The notes under the pieces are model-generated. The model ran no database searches, was not told the DNA's origin, and saw nothing but the letters and a program-made list of their open reading frames with translations. A program made the position numbers and the translations under genes. DNA of 36,348 nucleotides from assembly GCA_016788405.1 (NCBI GenBank), contig JAEUSX010000253.1, positions 1-36,348 of the forward strand. The letters run 5' to 3'. The first letter of the stretch is position 1. Every line of letters starts with the position of its first letter. Shown piece by piece: positions 1 through 8,799 of the stretch. This DNA comes from Flavobacteriales bacterium (GTDB lineage Bacteria > Bacteroidota > Bacteroidia > Flavobacteriales_F > PHOS-HE28).

Positions 1-1151
1 GTGGTCTCGGTATCGAAACAGAAGCGCGGCTGCTTCTTCAGCTGAGCCGCGAGCATGTACATCTTCTCGTCGGTGTCCTCGAGCAAATAGCGGTGCGCCA
101 CGGTATCGATGTTGGCGAACTCCCGCATCTCCACGTTGCCGTCGGCATCCACGGTGGTGCCGAAGAGATCCACCTGCGCGGTGGGCGCGACCGCCTTGCC
201 TGTCGTTCTGCTCGGCGCAGCAGGCCTCGCGCCATTGCTGCCTGCGCCACCGGGATCCGCTGGCGCGAGCACACGCGCGGCCAGCGTCTTGAATTCGAGC
301 TCGCTGAACACCTCCATCACCTTGTCCTTGTCGGGCGGGTCCAGGTGCAGCGCATCGTGGTCGAGCTCCACGGGCGCATTGATGTTGATGGTCGCGAGCG
401 CCTTGCTCATGCGGCCCTGTTCGGCGAACTGGAGCACATTCTCCTTCTGCTTGCCCTTGAGCTGATCGGCGCCTTCGATCACCCCCTCCAACGAGCCGAA
501 TTGCTGCACGAGCTTCATGGCGGTCTTCTCCCCGATGCCGGGTATGCCCGGGATGTTGTCCACCGCATCGCCCATGAGCCCGAGGATGTCCTTCACCTGC
601 TCCGGGCTGTTCAGTCCGCCCCAGCGCTCGCAGATCTCCTTGGGCCCGAGTTTCTCCGGCGGGTCGCCGCCGCGGCCAGGCTTGTACATGAGGATGCGGT
701 CGCTGACCAGTTGCCCGAAGTCCTTGTCCGGAGTCACCATGTAGGTGGTGTAGCCTTCCCCTTCGGCTTTCTTGGCGAGCGTGCCGATCACATCGTCCGC
801 CTCGTAGCCATCACTCTCCAGGATCGGGATGCGCAGGGCCTCGATGATCCGCCGGATGTAAGGGAGGTTGCTGCGGATATCGTCGGGCATCTCCTCCCGG
901 TTGGCCTTGTAGTCGAGCAGGGTCTCGTGGCGCTCGGTGGGCGCGGCCGTGTCGAAGACCACGGCGATGTGGGTGGGCTTCTCGCGCTTGATGAGATCCA
1001 GCAGGGTGGTGGTGAAGCCGAAGGCGGCGCTGGTATTGAATCCTTTGCTGTTGATCCGGGGCGTGCGGATGAAGCTGAAGTAGGCGCGGTAGATGAGCGC
1101 GAAGGCGTCCAGGAGGAAGAGGCGCTTGTCTTCGGCGTGGGAATCGGACAT
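1..1151 (-). CDS. polA: DNA polymerase I, N-terminal part (cut by window edge)
   Basis: Replicative and repair DNA polymerase; only the first 383 codons lie in the window and the gene runs off the left edge. The protein starts MSDSHAEDKRLFLLDAFALI, the start of the 5'-3' exonuclease (FEN-like) domain. Acidic metal-binding motifs are visible in order: YEADDVIGTLA, TPDKDFGQLVSD, and GLMGDAVDNIPG with the helix-hairpin-helix GIGEKTA. A Pro/Ala/Gly-rich linker follows. The last visible residues, FCFDTETT, carry the DxE motif I that opens the 3'-5' exonuclease domain, so proofreading residues appear to be retained. The start ATG at 1151 is 4 bases downstream of a TACCTTGC box and no Shine-Dalgarno is seen. 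It is divergent from the cytochrome gene at 1239. Confidence 0.95.
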   Translation of the reverse strand, partial: MSDSHAEDKRLFLLDAFALIYRAYFSFIRTPRINSKGFNTSAAFGFTTTLLDLIKREKPTHIAVVFDTAAPTERHETLLDYKANREEMPDDIRSNLPYIRRIIEALRIPILESDGYEADDVIGTLAKKAEGEGYTTYMVTPDKDFGQLVSDRILMYKPGRGGDPPEKLGPKEICERWGGLNSPEQVKDILGLMGDAVDNIPGIPGIGEKTAMKLVQQFGSLEGVIEGADQLKGKQKENVLQFAEQGRMSKALATININAPVELDHDALHLDPPDKDKVMEVFSELEFKTLAARVLAPADPGGAGSNGARPAAPSRTTGKAVAPTAQVDLFGTTVDADGNVEMREFANIDTVAHRYLLEDTDEKMYMLAAQLKKQPRFCFDTET

Positions 1152-1155
1152 GGGG

Positions 1156-1163
1156 GCAAGGTA
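1156..1163 (-). promoter_or_regulatory. Candidate -7 box of polA (TACCTTGC)
   Basis: On the minus strand TACCTTGC resembles the Bacteroidetes -7 consensus TAnnTTTG and ends 4 bases before the polA ATG. No clear TTTG -33 element is visible. Such a position would place transcription start at or near the ATG (inference). Confidence 0.4.
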
Positions 1164-1225
1164 GCGGCGTCTGGGAAGCCCATCGGAGCGTGAGCAACGG
1201 CACAGAAGGGCGCCCCGTCACCCCC

Positions 1226-1233
1226 TAGATTCG
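1226..1233 (+). promoter_or_regulatory. Candidate -7 box of the di-haem cytochrome gene (TAGATTCG)
   Basis: TAGATTCG matches TAnnTTTG except for C in place of the last T. It lies 5 bases before the ATG at 1239 and no Shine-Dalgarno is visible in between. The divergent polA box is about 60 bases to the left. Confidence 0.4.
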
Positions 1234-1238
1234 GCCCC

Positions 1239-2339
1239 ATGCTCCGACGCACCTGGATCGTGCTTCTTGGGATTGCTCTGGCCGTGCTCGCCTGCCGGAA
1301 TGATCCGGAAGAGACGGCCGTGCCCGTCGATCCCACGGCTCCCGGCGAACCCGTGAGCATGGATCTGGATCAGGTGCCATACCCCGTGCTGTCGCAATAC
1401 AACTTCTTCACGGGCAGCATGGCCGCGCAACAGCCCAATACGGGCGTGCTGCCCTATGAGGTCATCACCCCGCTCTTCAGCGACTACGCGCACAAGTTCC
1501 GCTTCGTCTGGATGCCTGCCGGAACGCGCGCTACCCATGCGGGCGATGACGTGCCGCTCGAATTCCCCGACGGCACCGCATTGATCAAGACCTTCTACTT
1601 CGATAATGTTCAGCCAGCGGGCACGCGCCGCATCGTGGAGACGCGGCTCATGATCAAACGGGCCGGGCAATGGCTCTTCGCCGATTACGTGTGGAATACG
1701 GACCAGACCGAGGCGCACCTGGACCTGAACGGGAGCTTCACGCCCATCACATGGCGCGATGATGCCGGTACCGACCATGTGCAGAACTACCGCATACCGG
1801 CCTGGGCCGAATGCTTCACCTGCCATAAGATGAACAACGAGGCCATGCCCATCGGCCCGAAGCTGCGCAACTTGGCGCGCATGGTCGATTATCCGGAGGG
1901 TTCGCGCGACCAGATCGGGAAATGGGTGGAGATTGGCTACCTGCAGAGTGGGTTCCCCACGCCCGTGGCGGTGACGAGATGGAACGACCCGTCCGCCTCG
2001 CTCAACGACCGCGTTCGCGCGTACGTGGACATGAACTGCGCCCATTGCCATGCCGACCAGAAGCATTGCGACTACCGCCCCATGCGCTTCGCCTGGCAGG
2101 AGACCAGCGATCCGGTGAACCTGGGGGTGTGCGTCGAACCGGAGGACCCGCTGCCCGGCGAGCCGCAGCTCACCTACATCGTGGCCGCTTCCAACACTTA
2201 CCGAAGCATGCTGCTGCACCGCATCTCCAGCACCGAGGAGGCCGTCAGGATGCCTCTCCTGGGCCGCACCGTGGTGCACCAGGAAGCGGTGCAACTGTTC
2301 ACGGATTGGATAAACTCGCTGCCCGGACCCTGCAATTGA
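1239..2339 (+). CDS. SO2930-type di-haem c-type cytochrome lipoprotein
   Basis: A 366-residue exported protein. The N-terminus is a lipoprotein signal with the lipobox VLAC and Cys19 as the expected lipidated residue. Two CxxCH haem-attachment sites are present: C192-F-T-C195-H196 and C267-A-H-C270-H271. The stretch LPYEVITPLFSDYAHKFRF and the following WMPAGT are typical of the conserved family I know as TIGR03806 (HNE_0200/SO2930 family). The substrate and redox partner of this family are not established. The protein is probably anchored in a membrane and faces the periplasm or outside. The gene for a secreted FG-GAP protein begins 23 bases after the stop codon, so the two are probably co-transcribed and share the terminator at 4371-4415. 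Family assignment is from memory of its motifs; haem binding follows from the CxxCH sites. Confidence 0.8.
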   Translation: MLRRTWIVLLGIALAVLACRNDPEETAVPVDPTAPGEPVSMDLDQVPYPVLSQYNFFTGSMAAQQPNTGVLPYEVITPLFSDYAHKFRFVWMPAGTRATHAGDDVPLEFPDGTALIKTFYFDNVQPAGTRRIVETRLMIKRAGQWLFADYVWNTDQTEAHLDLNGSFTPITWRDDAGTDHVQNYRIPAWAECFTCHKMNNEAMPIGPKLRNLARMVDYPEGSRDQIGKWVEIGYLQSGFPTPVAVTRWNDPSASLNDRVRAYVDMNCAHCHADQKHCDYRPMRFAWQETSDPVNLGVCVEPEDPLPGEPQLTYIVAASNTYRSMLLHRISSTEEAVRMPLLGRTVVHQEAVQLFTDWINSLPGPCN

Positions 2340-2362
2340 ACCAGAACCCCCAACTTGCCCGC

Positions 2363-4357
2363 ATGAAGCACTTCAACGCCCTCGTCCTCCTGGCCTGTCT
2401 TCCTTTCGCCCAATCCCAGGCGCAGAATACTTGCGCCTCCCCCTTGGCCGTCACTGCGGGTGTCCTTTACACGGTGGATACCGTGGACGGCCCCGATGTG
2501 CCCCTGCCAGTGTGCAGTGCCGGTAGCACCGGCGCCACGGCTGGTGAATGGTACCTGTACACCGCCACCGACTACGTCACCGTGATCGTGAGCAGTGACT
2601 TGGTGCAGAATGGCAACACCGACACCCGCGTGCAGGTCTACACCGGCACCTGCGGCAACCTCACCTGCATCATGGGCGATGACGATGGCGGCGCCGGCCT
2701 GCTCACCTTGGGCCTCTTCAACGCCTATCCCGGCCAGAGCTACCTGATCGCCTGGGACAACCGGTACTCGAGCGTCGGCTTCGACTTCCAGATCAGCGAG
2801 CAGCCGTGGGACCCCTCGGCCATCGGCTTCACCAGCCAGACCATCGCCACGAACGGCAGCGCCTATGCCGCGGTGGACATGACCAACGACGGCTACGATG
2901 ACGTGGTCTCGGTGACCGCCACCACCATCCGCATCCACCATCAGCAGAGCGACGCGAGCTTCGTGCAGACGGAGCACGTGACCACCAGCGCTGACTTCAC
3001 GCCGAGCTGGAGCATGGCGGCGGGTGATATCGATGCCAACGGCTACCTCGATCTGCTCTATGGCGGCGGCAGCGGCGTCACCTTCATGTACGCCAGCGAT
3101 GATGGCACGGCATTCACCGAGGTGAGCGGCCCGCAATACGTCTTCTCGCAGCGCAGCAACATGGTGGACATCAACAACGATGGCAATCTGGACGCCTTCG
3201 TGTGCCACGATGTGCAGCCCAATGTGTACTACCTCAACAACGGGCTTGGCGACCTCACATTCTATCAGGGCGGCTTGGGCGATACCCCGGACGGCGGCAA
3301 CTACGGCAGCATCTGGGTCGATTTCAATAATGACCATGCCATCGACATGTTCATCGCCAAGTGCCGCGGTGGTTCGCAGGTGCCGGCCTCGGTGGATCAG
3401 ATGCACCGCAACAACGGCAATGGGACGTACACGGAGACGGCGCTCTCGCTGGGTCTTGCTGATTACCAGCAGAGCTGGAGCAGCGCCTGGGCCGACTACG
3501 ACCTCGATGGGGACATGGATGTTCTGATCGGCGCGAGCTCCTTCGCCCAGGGCGGACACAAGCTCATGCGCAACGATGGCAGCAACTTCACCAACATCAC
3601 GGTGGGCTCGGGCTTCGATGTGTTCGGCGGAACCAGCATCGAGTGGGTGGCGCACGACTTCAACAACGATGGCTGGGTCGATATCCTCGGGGCCAGCAAC
3701 ACCATCCACTTCAACAACGGAGACTGGACCTTCACGCCGATCGCCACCACGGCCAGCAGCGGGCCCATCGCCGACCTGAACCACGACGGCTTCCTGGATG
3801 TGGTGAATGGCGGCACCCTGCGCATGAACACCGCCAACAGCAACAACTGGCTGCGCGTGAACCTGCACGGCACCTTGAGCAACATCAACGGCATCGGCGC
3901 GCGGGTGGAGATCACGAGCGCGCTCGGCACGCAGATCCGAGACATCAAGAGCGGCGATGGCTTCCGCTACATGAGCTTCCTCGGTGCGCACTTCGGCCTG
4001 GGCGAAGATGAGCAGGTGGAGCAGGTCACGGTGTACTGGCCCAGTGGCACGGTGGATGTGTTGAAGGGCGTGGTCGCGAACCAGGTGCTCGAGGTCACCG
4101 AAAGCCTTGGCACCGGCCTCACCGAACTGCCCAGCGATTCGTTCACGGCGAGCCCCAACCCGGCGCGCGACCAGGTCACGATCACCGGGAACCTGAGCGG
4201 TGCCACCGCCCTTGTGCTCGACGGCGCTGGCCGCGTGGCGCTGCGCCAGAATGTGGCCAGCGGCCGCCTCGATGTGAGCGCGTTGACTCCGGGCGCCTAC
4301 GTCCTGCAGGTGCTCACTCCGACAGGCACCTGGAAAGAACGCTTGGTGAAGCTCTGA
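2363..4357 (+). CDS. Secreted FG-GAP/VCBS repeat protein with ASPIC/UnbV domain and T9SS sorting domain
   Basis: I use the ATG at 2363 (664 residues) because MKHFNALVLLACLPFAQSQA is a clear signal peptide; the upstream part of the open frame overlaps the cytochrome gene. Next comes a Cys-containing domain of about 125 residues, seen in many Bacteroidetes secreted proteins. A series of FG-GAP-like calcium loops of the D-x-[DN]-x-[DN] type follows, for example DIDANGYLD, DINNDGNLD, DYDLDGDMD, DFNNDGWVD and DLNHDGFLD, indicating a beta-propeller. Then there is an ASPIC/UnbV-like segment (NWLRVNLHG, GIGARVEI, VYWPSGTVDVL). The last ~75 residues form a type IX sorting domain with SPNPARDQVTI near its start and GAYVLQVLTPTG near its end. 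It is predicted to be exported by T9SS and retained at the cell surface or released. Its ligand is unknown. Confidence 0.85.
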   Translation: MKHFNALVLLACLPFAQSQAQNTCASPLAVTAGVLYTVDTVDGPDVPLPVCSAGSTGATAGEWYLYTATDYVTVIVSSDLVQNGNTDTRVQVYTGTCGNLTCIMGDDDGGAGLLTLGLFNAYPGQSYLIAWDNRYSSVGFDFQISEQPWDPSAIGFTSQTIATNGSAYAAVDMTNDGYDDVVSVTATTIRIHHQQSDASFVQTEHVTTSADFTPSWSMAAGDIDANGYLDLLYGGGSGVTFMYASDDGTAFTEVSGPQYVFSQRSNMVDINNDGNLDAFVCHDVQPNVYYLNNGLGDLTFYQGGLGDTPDGGNYGSIWVDFNNDHAIDMFIAKCRGGSQVPASVDQMHRNNGNGTYTETALSLGLADYQQSWSSAWADYDLDGDMDVLIGASSFAQGGHKLMRNDGSNFTNITVGSGFDVFGGTSIEWVAHDFNNDGWVDILGASNTIHFNNGDWTFTPIATTASSGPIADLNHDGFLDVVNGGTLRMNTANSNNWLRVNLHGTLSNINGIGARVEITSALGTQIRDIKSGDGFRYMSFLGAHFGLGEDEQVEQVTVYWPSGTVDVLKGVVANQVLEVTESLGTGLTELPSDSFTASPNPARDQVTITGNLSGATALVLDGAGRVALRQNVASGRLDVSALTPGAYVLQVLTPTGTWKERLVKL

Positions 4358-4370
4358 GTTGGAATGCTTG

Positions 4371-4415
4371 AGCCGAGGGGCCCTCTGCCATCCGGCGGGA
4401 GGCCCCTCGGCTTTT
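4371..4415 (+). terminator. Rho-independent terminator after the cytochrome/FG-GAP pair
   Basis: The 12-base arm AGCCGAGGGGCC (4371-4382) is perfectly complementary to GGCCCCTCGGCT (4401-4412). The loop is 18 bases and the right arm runs into TTTT (4412-4415). It lies 13 bases after the stop codon of the FG-GAP gene. The T-run is short but the stem is very GC-rich. Confidence 0.8.
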
Positions 4416-4532
4416 ACCGGACGACCGAAGCCCCTCCATAACCTTCCAAGCGCTGATCAAGGGTTGGGTGTAGGAGGGCGCGGTTATATTTACTCATGCT
4501 AAGGCCTTGCATAGGCACGCCGCCAAAGGCGC
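4416..4532 (+). other. Intergenic region upstream of the secreted Cys-rich protein
   Basis: A mostly GC-rich spacer with one AT-rich patch (GGTTATATTTACTCATG, near 4482-4498) that may belong to a promoter. I cannot fit a clean TTTG/TAnnTTTG pair here and see no open reading frame of note. Confidence 0.3.
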
Positions 4533-6242
4533 ATGAACTCCGCCACCCGCATTGCACTGTCCTTGTCCGTGACCTGCTTGGTCGGTGGTGCGCGTGCCGA
4601 CCATTTCTCCGGGGCCACGATCAGCTATGAGTGCCTCGGTGGCAACCAGTACCGCGTGAGCCTCGATCTATTCCTCGACTGCGCGGGGTCGCCCATCACT
4701 CCGCACACCCTCAGCTTCAGCAACAATTGCGGCGTTTCCTTCACGCTGGCCAATCTCGATCCCATCTCCGAGACCGAGGTATCGCCGTTGTGCCCAAGCC
4801 AGCTGGCTAACAGCACCTGCAACGGAGGCACGCAGCCCAGCTTCAAGAAGTACAGGTTCCAGTCGACGCTCTTTCTCTCTCCATGCAACAAGTGGACGAT
4901 CAGCTGGTACACCTGCTGCCGCAACACCACGCAGAACGTGCAGTTCGCGCCCGGCATGTACGCGGAGGCGACGCTGAACAACGCCGGCGGCTTATGCGAC
5001 AATTCACCGGTGTTCAACGATGTTGGCATCCCGTACGTCTGCGTGAACCAGCCGGTGAGCTACAGCCTTGGGGCGGTGGACCCCGATGGGAATCAGATGA
5101 GCTTCAGCCTGATTTCCGCACGCTACGCTTCGCCGGTGCCCACGCCGGTGAGCTATCAGAGCGGATTCACGGCAGCGCAGCCGATCCCCGGGGTCACCAT
5201 CAACCCCATCACCGGCCAGATCAACTTCTTCCCGACGGTCACCGGCTATTATGTGGTGGTGGTGGAGGCGCGCTCTTTCACAAGCGGCGGCACGCTCATC
5301 GGCGCCGTGATGCGCGACCTGATGTTCGCTGTGATAACATGCGACGGCACGCCGCCGCAGACCTCCGGTCTCGTATCCGGAACCAACGGGATCTCCTTCT
5401 CAGCGGTGCAGTTCATTGCCTGTGAAGGCAGCAACTTCTGCCTGACCATGAACTTCTCGGATGCCAATCCCGCGCAGAGCATCACCGTGAGCTCGAACGC
5501 GGCCACGATGCTGCCCGGGTCCGCACTCTCGCTGAGCGGCACCAACCCAGTCACCGCAACGCTCTGCTGGACCGCCACCGCCGCCAGTTATCCGTTGGGC
5601 GTCACGTTCCAGGCCACGGACAACGCCTGCCCGATCGCGAACTCCAGCTCCTTCGCCATCACCGCGATGGATTGCGCCTATCTGCCCGTCGAGCTGCTCG
5701 CCTTCGAGGCCAAGGCCGGTGCGGAAGGCGTGATGGTGATCTGGAGAACGGGATCGGAGGCAGGTGCCCGTGCGTTCGTGGTGGAACGCGGACGTGAAGT
5801 GGACGCGTTCACCACGGTCGGCGAGATTCCAGCGGATGGCCATGATGCAGGTCCGCACGATTACCGCTTCATCGATCCCGAGCCGTTGGAAGGCCTGAGC
5901 TACTACCGCCTGCGCATGATTGACGATGACGGAAGCGACGAACTAGGCCCGGTAGCACCGACGTGGCGCCCCAGCGGCGTTGCCCCGTTCGCCTTACTGG
6001 AGGCTCCTGATCGTTGGGTGGTGCACGGCACCGGGCCAGGAGCATCCTGGCAAGCATTGCGGCCGGATGGCGCGATCATGGTCGCCGGCCTCGCGGATCA
6101 ACGCGGTGCATTCGCGCTGAGTGGAGCTGCCGAGAGCGGGCCTGTGCTTCTGTTCGTGGATGGGGCCTCGGGGCCCTCCCGTTTGATGCTTCCGCCTGCT
6201 TGGATGGCGGAGCCTGGCATGCAGGTGCGCGCGCGCCGCTAG
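4533..6242 (+). CDS. Secreted Cys-rich Bacteroidetes surface protein, T9SS-like C-terminal region without a clear sorting motif
   Basis: A 569-residue protein with a signal peptide ending near GGARA-DH. The N-terminal domain, starting HFSGATISYECLGGNQYRVS and continuing through DLFLDCAGSP, is a recurrent type in Bacteroidetes surface proteins, where 'SYECLGGNxYxVxLxLYRDC' is common. It contains many cysteines, probably disulfide-bonded. Ig/cadherin-like stretches follow (VDPDGNQMSFSLISA; ITGQINFFPTVTGYYVVVV). From PVELLAFEAKAG to YYRLRMIDDDG the sequence matches the fibronectin-like module that normally precedes a T9SS sorting domain. The final ~90 residues lack the expected PNP motif and GxY ending, so secretion by T9SS is uncertain. 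Its stop codon overlaps that of the convergent M28 gene within a shared CTAG. Function is unknown. Confidence 0.75.
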   Translation: MNSATRIALSLSVTCLVGGARADHFSGATISYECLGGNQYRVSLDLFLDCAGSPITPHTLSFSNNCGVSFTLANLDPISETEVSPLCPSQLANSTCNGGTQPSFKKYRFQSTLFLSPCNKWTISWYTCCRNTTQNVQFAPGMYAEATLNNAGGLCDNSPVFNDVGIPYVCVNQPVSYSLGAVDPDGNQMSFSLISARYASPVPTPVSYQSGFTAAQPIPGVTINPITGQINFFPTVTGYYVVVVEARSFTSGGTLIGAVMRDLMFAVITCDGTPPQTSGLVSGTNGISFSAVQFIACEGSNFCLTMNFSDANPAQSITVSSNAATMLPGSALSLSGTNPVTATLCWTATAASYPLGVTFQATDNACPIANSSSFAITAMDCAYLPVELLAFEAKAGAEGVMVIWRTGSEAGARAFVVERGREVDAFTTVGEIPADGHDAGPHDYRFIDPEPLEGLSYYRLRMIDDDGSDELGPVAPTWRPSGVAPFALLEAPDRWVVHGTGPGASWQALRPDGAIMVAGLADQRGAFALSGAAESGPVLLFVDGASGPSRLMLPPAWMAEPGMQVRARR

Positions 6243-7252
6243 CGCTCTTTCCAGACCGATTCGAGCACCGTCTGCCCCACGGCCTTCAAGGTGGAAGGGT
6301 CGATCACGTCCATGTTGTCGGCATGCGTGTGCCAACTGGGATGGAAGCCGTTCGTGGGCTCGTGGAATTCGATGATGTCGATGGTGGGGATGCGCAGCCG
6401 CTCGTTGATCGGCAGGTGGTCATCGGTCCCGACGAAGTACTTGCTCTCCTGTACGAAGCGGTCGCCGTAGCCGATGGCCGCAGCCGTCCGCCACACCTTG
6501 TTCACGATGGCCGGTGCGAAGCGCATGCTGATGGCCTCGCGGTAGAAGCGGGCGTCGCGCGCGCCGCACATGTCGAGCAGGATGCCGAAACGCGCCGTGT
6601 AGCCTGCCACGTGCGGGTTCTTCGCGAAGTATTGCGAGCCCAGCGCCCAGGTCTCGATGCTCTTCTCGTCCATGGTGATGGCGCCGCTGGGCTGGCCGTA
6701 ATCCTCCACGTCGGTGAAGAGCAGATCGATTCCGGGACCGTGCTTCTTCCCGCCGAGCTGCCGCGCGATCTCCAGCAGGATGCCCACGCCGCTACCGCCG
6801 TCGTTGGCGCCGAGGATCGGCTCGCTCGGGCGCTCTTTGTCCTTATCGGCGAAGGGCCTCGTGTCGTAATGCGCGAGCAGCAGGAGGCGCTCCTTCGAGG
6901 ACGTGTCGAAGCGCGCGATGATGTTGCGCAAGGGAAGCTCCTTGCCGTTGAAGGCCTTCACCGTGGCGCGCTGCTCGATCACTTGCGCGCCGTAGCCCTT
7001 GAGCTTCGCCACCATCCAATCGGCGCAGGCCGTATGCGGCGGAGTTCCGGGCACGCGCGGCCCGAAGCTCACTTGCTTCGCCACGAAGGCGTACGCGCTA
7101 TCCGGGTTGAACAACGGGGTCGGCGGCAGCGCGGGGAGCGCAGGCGCATCCGCCGGGGGATCCGTGACGGGACCCTCCGAATTGCACGCGGAGAGGAGCG
7201 CGAGCAGCAGCACCGTCATGGATGCCTGCCACCATCGGGCAGCCTTTAGCAT
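6239..7252 (-). CDS. M28-family zinc peptidase / glutaminyl-cyclase-like lipoprotein
   Basis: I choose the ATG at 7252 (337 residues), which gives a lipoprotein signal with lipobox LSAC and Cys23; an in-frame ATG at 7285 would overlap cysS by 16 bases. The M28 metal-site motifs are all visible: AHYDTR (H128), GANDGGSG (D151), TDVEDYG (E183), GTDDHLP (D277/D278) and WHTHADN (H310). M28 covers aminopeptidases and glutaminyl-peptide cyclotransferases; the overall layout, including IDIIEFH before the last His, resembles the cyclotransferase branch common in Bacteroidetes, but I cannot separate the two by eye. It probably acts in the periplasm or on the outer membrane. It lies 17 bases downstream of cysS and is probably co-transcribed with it. 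Confidence 0.85.
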   Translation of the reverse strand: MLKAARWWQASMTVLLLALLSACNSEGPVTDPPADAPALPALPPTPLFNPDSAYAFVAKQVSFGPRVPGTPPHTACADWMVAKLKGYGAQVIEQRATVKAFNGKELPLRNIIARFDTSSKERLLLLAHYDTRPFADKDKERPSEPILGANDGGSGVGILLEIARQLGGKKHGPGIDLLFTDVEDYGQPSGAITMDEKSIETWALGSQYFAKNPHVAGYTARFGILLDMCGARDARFYREAISMRFAPAIVNKVWRTAAAIGYGDRFVQESKYFVGTDDHLPINERLRIPTIDIIEFHEPTNGFHPSWHTHADNMDVIDPSTLKAVGQTVLESVWKER

Positions 7253-7269
7253 CCGGCCTTCAACGGTTC

Positions 7270-8745
<1,476 letters not shown>

Positions 8746-8752
8746 GAGCGGC

Positions 8753-8760
8753 CGAAGGTA
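8753..8760 (-). promoter_or_regulatory. Candidate -7 box of cysS (TACCTTCG)
   Basis: On the minus strand TACCTTCG lies 7 bases before the chosen ATG of cysS. It matches the recurrent TAnnTTCG version of the Bacteroidetes -7 element in this window. Its position supports the shorter start. Confidence 0.45.
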
Positions 8761-8799
8761 GAAGCGCGGGCATGCAGCCGCCACCGGCGTGACTCCTTG

